Source of the DNA: Streptomyces adustus
Lineage (GTDB): Bacteria > Actinomycetota > Actinomycetes > Streptomycetales > Streptomycetaceae
Assembly (NCBI RefSeq): GCF_009377175.1
Contig: NZ_VJZD01000032.1
Coordinates: forward strand, 1 to 54,374
Reading direction: 5' to 3'
Length of the DNA: 54,374 nt
Position numbers and translations under genes: made by a program. Of this stretch, positions 50,088 to 54,374 are shown piece after piece; the first letter of the stretch is position 1, and every line of letters starts with the position of its first letter. The notes beneath the pieces are model-generated. The model saw nothing but the letters and a program-made list of their open reading frames with translations, had not been told where the DNA came from and did no database searches.

Positions 50088-50861
50088 ATGCTCGATGCCA
50101 CCACCCGCTCTGGGGGCACCGCCACGGCCACTCCCCGGGCCGCCGCCACGGAGCTCGCCCTCGCCCTGCCCCTGCCCACGCCCGTCGGCTTCACCACGCG
50201 CTGCACGAGAGCACTGCTCTCTCCCTGGGCCCGGTTCGCCCTGCTCGTCGTGCTGCTCGCCGCGGCCGCGTCGAGCGTGCTGCTCTTCGAGCCACAGAAG
50301 CTGCTGGCCCACGGCTGGCCACCGCACGCCGGGGGCGCCACCGCGGCCCTGGTGTTCGCACTGGCGTACGGGCTGTGCACGGTGGCGTTCGTGCCCCGGC
50401 CGCTGCTGAACCTGGCGGCGGGCGCGCTGTTCGGCTCGCAGCTGGGCACCGCCTCGACACTGGCGGGCACCGTGCTCGGCGCCGGGATCGCCTTCGGGCT
50501 GGGCCGGGCGCTCGGACAGGACGCGCTGCGTCCGCTGCTGCGGGGCCGCTGGCTGAAGGCGGCGGACGGCCAGCTCAGCCGGCACGGCTTCCGCTCGATG
50601 ATGGCGGCCCGGTTGTTCCCGGGAGTGCCGTTCTGGGCGGCGAACTACTGCGCGTCCGTGTCCCGCATGGGCTGGCTGCCGTTCCTGCTCGCGACGGCGC
50701 TCGGCTCGATCCCGAACACCGCCGCGTACGTCGTCGCGGGGGCCCGCGCCTCGGCGCCGACGTCCCCCGCGTTCCTCGTCGCGATGGCCGCCATCACCGT
50801 ACCGGCGCTGGCGGGCGCGGTGGTGGCCTGGCGCAAGCGCCACCACCTGCGGTCGAGTTGA
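50088..50861 (+). CDS. TVP38/TMEM64-family (DedA-like) membrane protein
   Basis: A 257-residue membrane protein of the TVP38/TMEM64 group. About five membrane segments are present (FALLVVLLAAAASSVLLF, ATAALVFALAYGLCTVAFV). The conserved SNARE-associated region includes PRPLLNLAAGALFG, MMAARLFPGVPFWAANYCAS and the C-terminal LPFLLATALGSIPNTAAYVV. The family is related to DedA, found elsewhere in this window, and has a role in lipid scrambling or envelope integrity. Confidence 0.9.
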   Translation: MLDATTRSGGTATATPRAAATELALALPLPTPVGFTTRCTRALLSPWARFALLVVLLAAAASSVLLFEPQKLLAHGWPPHAGGATAALVFALAYGLCTVAFVPRPLLNLAAGALFGSQLGTASTLAGTVLGAGIAFGLGRALGQDALRPLLRGRWLKAADGQLSRHGFRSMMAARLFPGVPFWAANYCASVSRMGWLPFLLATALGSIPNTAAYVVAGARASAPTSPAFLVAMAAITVPALAGAVVAWRKRHHLRSS

Positions 50862-50889
50862 CGGCCCGTCCGTCACATCGCGTCCGGGA

Positions 50890-51525
50890 TCACGGCGTCG
50901 GCGCGCCCGCCCGCCCCGCAGATCGTCCGGAGGGTGTGGCGGGCGCCGCGTAGCAGTGCACGCTCACCCGCCGGTCCGGCCCCCACAGCTGCTCGACCGT
51001 GGCCAGCCGCTCCCAGCCCAGCCGCTCGTACAGGGCGGCCGCGGCGGTGTCGGAGGCCACGACGTCGAGCACCGGGTGCAGCCCGTGCCGCCGGGCCTCC
51101 CGTACGGCCCGGCCGACGAGCAGGCCGCCGATGCCGCGTGCCCGTGCTCCGGGCGCGACGAAGAGCCGGCCGACGACCGCGGCCGACTCCACGGACCGAC
51201 CGGTGCGTTCGCTCCACACCACGGGGGCGAGGTCGCCCTCCGCGGCTCGGCACAGACCGACATGGCCGGCCGGACGGCCGTCGACCTCGGCCACCCAGGC
51301 CCCGAGGGCGGACGCCGGGGTCAGCCATGTCCCGGGCCGTTCGGGCCAGTTCACGGGATAGCCGTCGCCGACGTGGACCTCGGCCAGGATCCGTACGCAG
51401 TCCGCCAGGTCGTCCTCGGTCCGGTCCCGGACCGTCGCGCCGGGCGGTGCGACGGCCCGGCCCGCAGGCGGTCCGGCGGCCTCGCGGGCAGGCGGTCCGG
51501 CGCGTCCCGCAGTCGGTCCGTTCAC
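50890..51525 (-). CDS. GNAT-family N-acetyltransferase
   Basis: A 211-residue GNAT protein with a Pro/Ala-rich N-terminal linker of about 30 residues. The domain begins ATVRDRTEDDLADCVRILAE. Motif A is GRLFVAPGARARGIGGLLVG, and DVVASDTAAAALYERLGWER is the C-terminal motif. The GTG start overlaps the upstream cupin gene stop by four bases. It is the last gene of the overlapping four-gene cluster. Confidence 0.87.
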   Translation of the reverse strand: MNGPTAGRAGPPAREAAGPPAGRAVAPPGATVRDRTEDDLADCVRILAEVHVGDGYPVNWPERPGTWLTPASALGAWVAEVDGRPAGHVGLCRAAEGDLAPVVWSERTGRSVESAAVVGRLFVAPGARARGIGGLLVGRAVREARRHGLHPVLDVVASDTAAAALYERLGWERLATVEQLWGPDRRVSVHCYAAPATPSGRSAGRAGAPTP

Positions 51526-52250
51526 CCGTGGGCCTCCCGGAACCCGTACACGTCGAGCCGTCCGCACATTCCGAACCTCCCACTCTCCAAGGGCTGTTCG
51601 GATCGTACGACGGCCCCGCCGAGATGGGAGGGATCGCCCCGTTCCAGCCGGTCGAGCTGCTCCCCCGTCGCCTTCGCGGCGGCCTCGGCGCCGCGCCGCC
51701 AGCGCTCGCGCCACTCGGCGATCCGCGGGCGCACCAGCGCGCAGGCGGCCCGGTGGAAGGCGGCCAGCGCCTCGGGGCCTTCGGCGTCCCGCAGTGCCCG
51801 GTAGCCCGTCAGGGCGAGGTCCCGGCGGGCACGGGCGATCCGCTCCCGCTCGGCCTCGGGCGCGTCGGCCGGGATCGTCGTGGCGGCGGCGTACGTCCCC
51901 GGGTCGGCCAGGTACGGCGGCGGCAGGGTGAGCACCGCGTCGCCCGCCTCCGGCAGCCCGCCGTTCTGCATCAGGACGGTGATGCGCAGGTCGTCCTCGT
52001 TGACCAGCCGGTGGATCGTGCCGGGCGTGAACCAGGCGACGGTGCCCGGCGTGAGCGGTGTGACCGCGTACCCGGACACGGTGAGCGTCTGCACCGCGCC
52101 CCGGCCGCCGGTGACCACGTACGCCTCCGAGCAGGCCAGGTGCATATGGGGGGTTCCGCCGCACACGCCGTCGGCCGCCGGCCAGTCGTACACCGACAGC
52201 CGCGACAGACCGACCCCGCCCGGCGGTCCGGCGAACTCCGCCGGGCTCAC
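51522..52250 (-). CDS. Cupin-domain protein in sugar-acid type cluster
   Basis: A 242-residue protein with an N-terminal cupin. Metal ligands are in GGTPHMHLACSEAYVVTGG (His, His, Glu) and PGTIHRLVN (His). A helical C-terminal half follows (ERIARARRDLALTGYRALRD). Cupins in such positions are often sugar or sugar-acid isomerases or epimerases. The start is GTG at 52250 (a second GTG is one codon before), overlapping the PmoA-like stop by four bases. Confidence 0.85.
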   Translation of the reverse strand: MSPAEFAGPPGGVGLSRLSVYDWPAADGVCGGTPHMHLACSEAYVVTGGRGAVQTLTVSGYAVTPLTPGTVAWFTPGTIHRLVNEDDLRITVLMQNGGLPEAGDAVLTLPPPYLADPGTYAAATTIPADAPEAERERIARARRDLALTGYRALRDAEGPEALAAFHRAACALVRPRIAEWRERWRRGAEAAAKATGEQLDRLERGDPSHLGGAVVRSEQPLESGRFGMCGRLDVYGFREAHG

Positions 52251-53176
52251 CACGGGTGCGCCTCCAGGTATTTGGCGATCTCCTCCCGCGCCCAGGCCCC
52301 GTCGCCCACCACGACCCGGTAGCGGCGGGCGAGCGTGGCACCGGGGGCGAGCGCGAGCTCGTCGTGGAAGGCCCAGGACGGGGCGACGGCGGCGAAGGGG
52401 TCGTTGCGCACGAACCAGTGGGCGGGGTGGGTGCCCCGGGCTCCGGCGTGGTCGTTCTCGGGAGCGTGCGCGAAGACCAGGGTCGCGTGGCCGTCCGCGC
52501 CGTCGTGCTCGCCGCACAGCGCGAGCCAGGGAGACTGACTGCCCATCAACTCCGGTCCCTCGCCGTCGGGTCCGAGGACCAGTCCGTCACGGAAGGCGCG
52601 CGGGCCGCGCCAGAACAGACCCGTGTAGCCGGCCATCTCGCGCCCCGCGGTGGTCGGGCTGCCGAACAGCAGCGGCTCCTCACGCCGGTTGGTGACGGCG
52701 GTCGTCCAGGTCAGCGCCCAGGAACCGGCCGCCGGGTCCACGTCGTGGATCTCCACACGGCGCCGCTCCTCGGCCCACAGCTCCCCGCCGTACGGGTGCC
52801 AGGTGAGCCGTTCGGCGATGACGGCGCGGTCGCCGTCCGCGGCGACCTCGTCGAAGGCGACGTGCGCCATCGAGCCGACCCGGTCGGGCAGTTCGAGATA
52901 CCCCCGGCCGTGCACGTAGGTGTTGCCGCCCCACAGGTTCGCCCCGGACAGATGGGAGGCCGTGAGCGACAGGCCCTTGTGCCAGCGGTGGTCGTTCGGC
53001 CGGTAGCCGGTGACGATGTCGCCGGCCAGGGTGCGCAGCGGGTGGATGTACGGCTTGGGCGCCTCCCAGGCCGCTTCCGGCCGGTAGACGTAGGCGAGCA
53101 GTTCGACGCCGGTGGTGGGCTCGGTCACCGTGATGCGCTCACCGTGCGTGTGCACGACGCGCAGTCCGTCCGTCAT
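52247..53176 (-). CDS. PmoA-like protein (DUF6807 type)
   Basis: A 309-residue protein of the PmoA-like family. Characteristic motifs are YIHPLRTLAGDIVTGYRPND, HRWHKGLSLTASHLSGANLW, TYVHGRGYLEL and PAHWFVRNDPFAAVAPSWAF. The many His residues (HPL, DHRWHKG) suggest a metal site. Family members are often encoded beside Gfo/Idh/MocA oxidoreductases in sugar-catabolic loci. The activity is not known. The ATG at 53176 overlaps the oxidoreductase stop in ATGA. Confidence 0.87.
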   Translation of the reverse strand: MTDGLRVVHTHGERITVTEPTTGVELLAYVYRPEAAWEAPKPYIHPLRTLAGDIVTGYRPNDHRWHKGLSLTASHLSGANLWGGNTYVHGRGYLELPDRVGSMAHVAFDEVAADGDRAVIAERLTWHPYGGELWAEERRRVEIHDVDPAAGSWALTWTTAVTNRREEPLLFGSPTTAGREMAGYTGLFWRGPRAFRDGLVLGPDGEGPELMGSQSPWLALCGEHDGADGHATLVFAHAPENDHAGARGTHPAHWFVRNDPFAAVAPSWAFHDELALAPGATLARRYRVVVGDGAWAREEIAKYLEAHPW

Positions 53177-54306
53177 GCGGACACCTCCTCGCCCGTGGGG
53201 ACCCCGGGGACGGCGGCCGCGGGCGCCCAGCCGGGCACACCCCCGTGCAGGGCCGTGTAGAACGGGTCGCCCGGCCCGATCTCGCCCCGCCGTACCGTGA
53301 CGTCGGTGAACGCCGACTTGTACAGCGCGCTGATCAACTCCAGGCTCGTACGCGCCTCCTCGCCGCTGCTGCGCGGCCGCTGCCCGGCCTGCATGCTCGC
53401 CACCAGTTCCCGTAGCTGCTCCAGGTGCGAACTGGGCACGTCCGGGCCGAAGTCACGCCAGGCGGCGGCCTCGTCGTCCGGCACGTGCGCGGCCGGGGTC
53501 ACGCGCCAGTCCGCGTTGCCGTGCCCGTAGAGGTGGGTGAGTTCGACGGTGGCGTGCTCGCAGTCGATCCGGATGCGGCTGACCTCGTCGGGGCTGAGGA
53601 CGCTGTTGACGACGGTCGCCAGGGCCCCGTTCTCGAAGCGGACCAGGGCCGTCGAGACGTCCTCCGTCTCCACGTCGTGCACCAGCCGACCGGCCATGGC
53701 CCGCACTTCGCTCCACGGTCCGAGCAGATCGAGCAGCAGGTCCATCTGGTGGATCCCGTGCCCCATCGCCGGGCCGCCGCCCTCGGTGTCCCAGCGGCCC
53801 CGCCAGGGCACGGCGTAGTAGGCGGCGTCGCGGTACCAGGTGGTCTGGCAGTGCGCCACGAGCGGCCGCCCCATGGCCCGCTCGGCGAGCAGCCGACGGA
53901 CATGGCGGGAGCCGGAGCCGAAGCGGTGCTGGAAGACGATGGAGGCGTACGGACCGCTACCGTCGCCCGCCGCGGCCTCGACCGCGTCGAAGTCGGCGAG
54001 CGTCGGCACCGGCGGCTTCTCGCACCACACCCACGCCCCGGCGCGCAGCGCGGCCACCGTCTGCTCACGGTGCAGGGTGGGCGGGGTGCAGACGGTGACC
54101 AGGTCGGGCCGCTGCTCGCGGAGCATCCGGTCCAGGTCGGTGTAGGCGTGCGGGATCCCGCCCGAGGCGCAGAACTCGTGCACGGCGGCGGGGTCGATGT
54201 CGACGGCGGCGACGACCTCCGTCCGGCCCTCCTCGGCGAGCCGGGCGAGCGCGGGCAGATGGCTTCCGCGCGCGATCGCGCCGGTGCCGACGACGGCGGC
54301 GCGCAC
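53173..54306 (-). CDS. Gfo/Idh/MocA-family oxidoreductase
   Basis: A 377-residue NAD(P)-dependent dehydrogenase of the Gfo/Idh/MocA family, acting on sugars or inositols. The cofactor motif is AAVVGTGAIARGSHLPAL, the EKP motif is WCEKPPVPTL, and the active-site His is in GHGIHQMDLLLDLLG. The GTG at 54306 is the best internal start, but the frame stays open to the right edge (RDRSAPLAGRR just before it), so the true start may lie further upstream. It heads the overlapping cluster in this window, which probably continues beyond it. Confidence 0.9.
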   Translation of the reverse strand: MRAAVVGTGAIARGSHLPALARLAEEGRTEVVAAVDIDPAAVHEFCASGGIPHAYTDLDRMLREQRPDLVTVCTPPTLHREQTVAALRAGAWVWCEKPPVPTLADFDAVEAAAGDGSGPYASIVFQHRFGSGSRHVRRLLAERAMGRPLVAHCQTTWYRDAAYYAVPWRGRWDTEGGGPAMGHGIHQMDLLLDLLGPWSEVRAMAGRLVHDVETEDVSTALVRFENGALATVVNSVLSPDEVSRIRIDCEHATVELTHLYGHGNADWRVTPAAHVPDDEAAAWRDFGPDVPSSHLEQLRELVASMQAGQRPRSSGEEARTSLELISALYKSAFTDVTVRRGEIGPGDPFYTALHGGVPGWAPAAAVPGVPTGEEVSA

Positions 54307-54374
54307 CCGGCGGCCGGCAAGCGGCGCGGACCGGTCACGGGCCGACGCCCCGGGACGGGCGGCGGGTGTGGGCA

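Overview
This is a very GC-rich, densely coded segment of an actinobacterial chromosome, almost certainly Streptomyces. Evidence: frequent GTG and TTG starts, G/C at most third codon positions, many four-base ATGA/GTGA gene overlaps, -10 boxes lying 6-9 bases before start codons (leaderless mRNAs), and a divergent third elongation factor Tu gene of the Streptomyces tuf3 type. I saw no rRNA or tRNA genes, no CRISPR array, no transposase and no prophage genes. The content is chromosomal housekeeping and regulation rather than an island.

Layout, left part (1-16 kb): a GNAT acetyltransferase; two tandem CNNM/CorC-type membrane proteins joined by a 24-codon mini-ORF; a GDSL hydrolase; purB with a Mug-type DNA glycosylase attached to its stop codon; an uncharacterised gene with a DNA-damage-like promoter; an ABC-2 exporter (permease and ATPase) divergent from a NarL-type two-component pair; a ROK regulator; a GntR/UTRA regulator; an alpha/beta hydrolase; and a DMT transporter divergent from a MocR regulator.

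Middle (16-34 kb): a Tat-exported PhoD phosphatase with a candidate PHO box; a SWIM zinc-finger gene overlapping a large helical protein gene behind a promoter that matches the RecA-NDp/PafBC consensus; a membrane-anchored ACT-GNAT protein; a trans-sulfuration PLP enzyme divergent from an Lrp regulator; a DUF885 metallopeptidase; an SDR; a rhodanese divergent from a second Lrp regulator; and SbcCD. Several genes concern DNA integrity (mug, sbcC, sbcD and probably the SWIM pair).

Right part (34-54 kb): a YigZ protein; an APC permease; SixA overlapping a degenerate CysS/MshC-like protein; a CoA-binding protein; an ArsR repressor divergent from a CDF metal exporter; a YbaK deacylase and an XRE-cupin regulator divergent from a DMT transporter; two left-handed beta-helix proteins; two DedA/TVP38-like membrane proteins; a hotdog protein; a MIP channel; a spermidine-synthase-like protein; tuf3 with an abnormal G4 motif; and a four-gene overlapping cluster (Gfo/Idh/MocA, PmoA-like, cupin, GNAT) running in from the right edge.

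A recurring plan is a regulator divergent from its likely target with short inverted repeats between them (HK/ABC, MocR/DMT, Lrp/PLP enzyme, Lrp/rhodanese, ArsR/CDF, XRE/DMT). The most distinctive signals are the shared damage-type promoter geometry at three genes, the tandem operator pairs, a six-unit 16-bp array upstream of the SDR, and protein oddities in EF-Tu3, the CysS-like protein, the ROK protein and the first DMT transporter.
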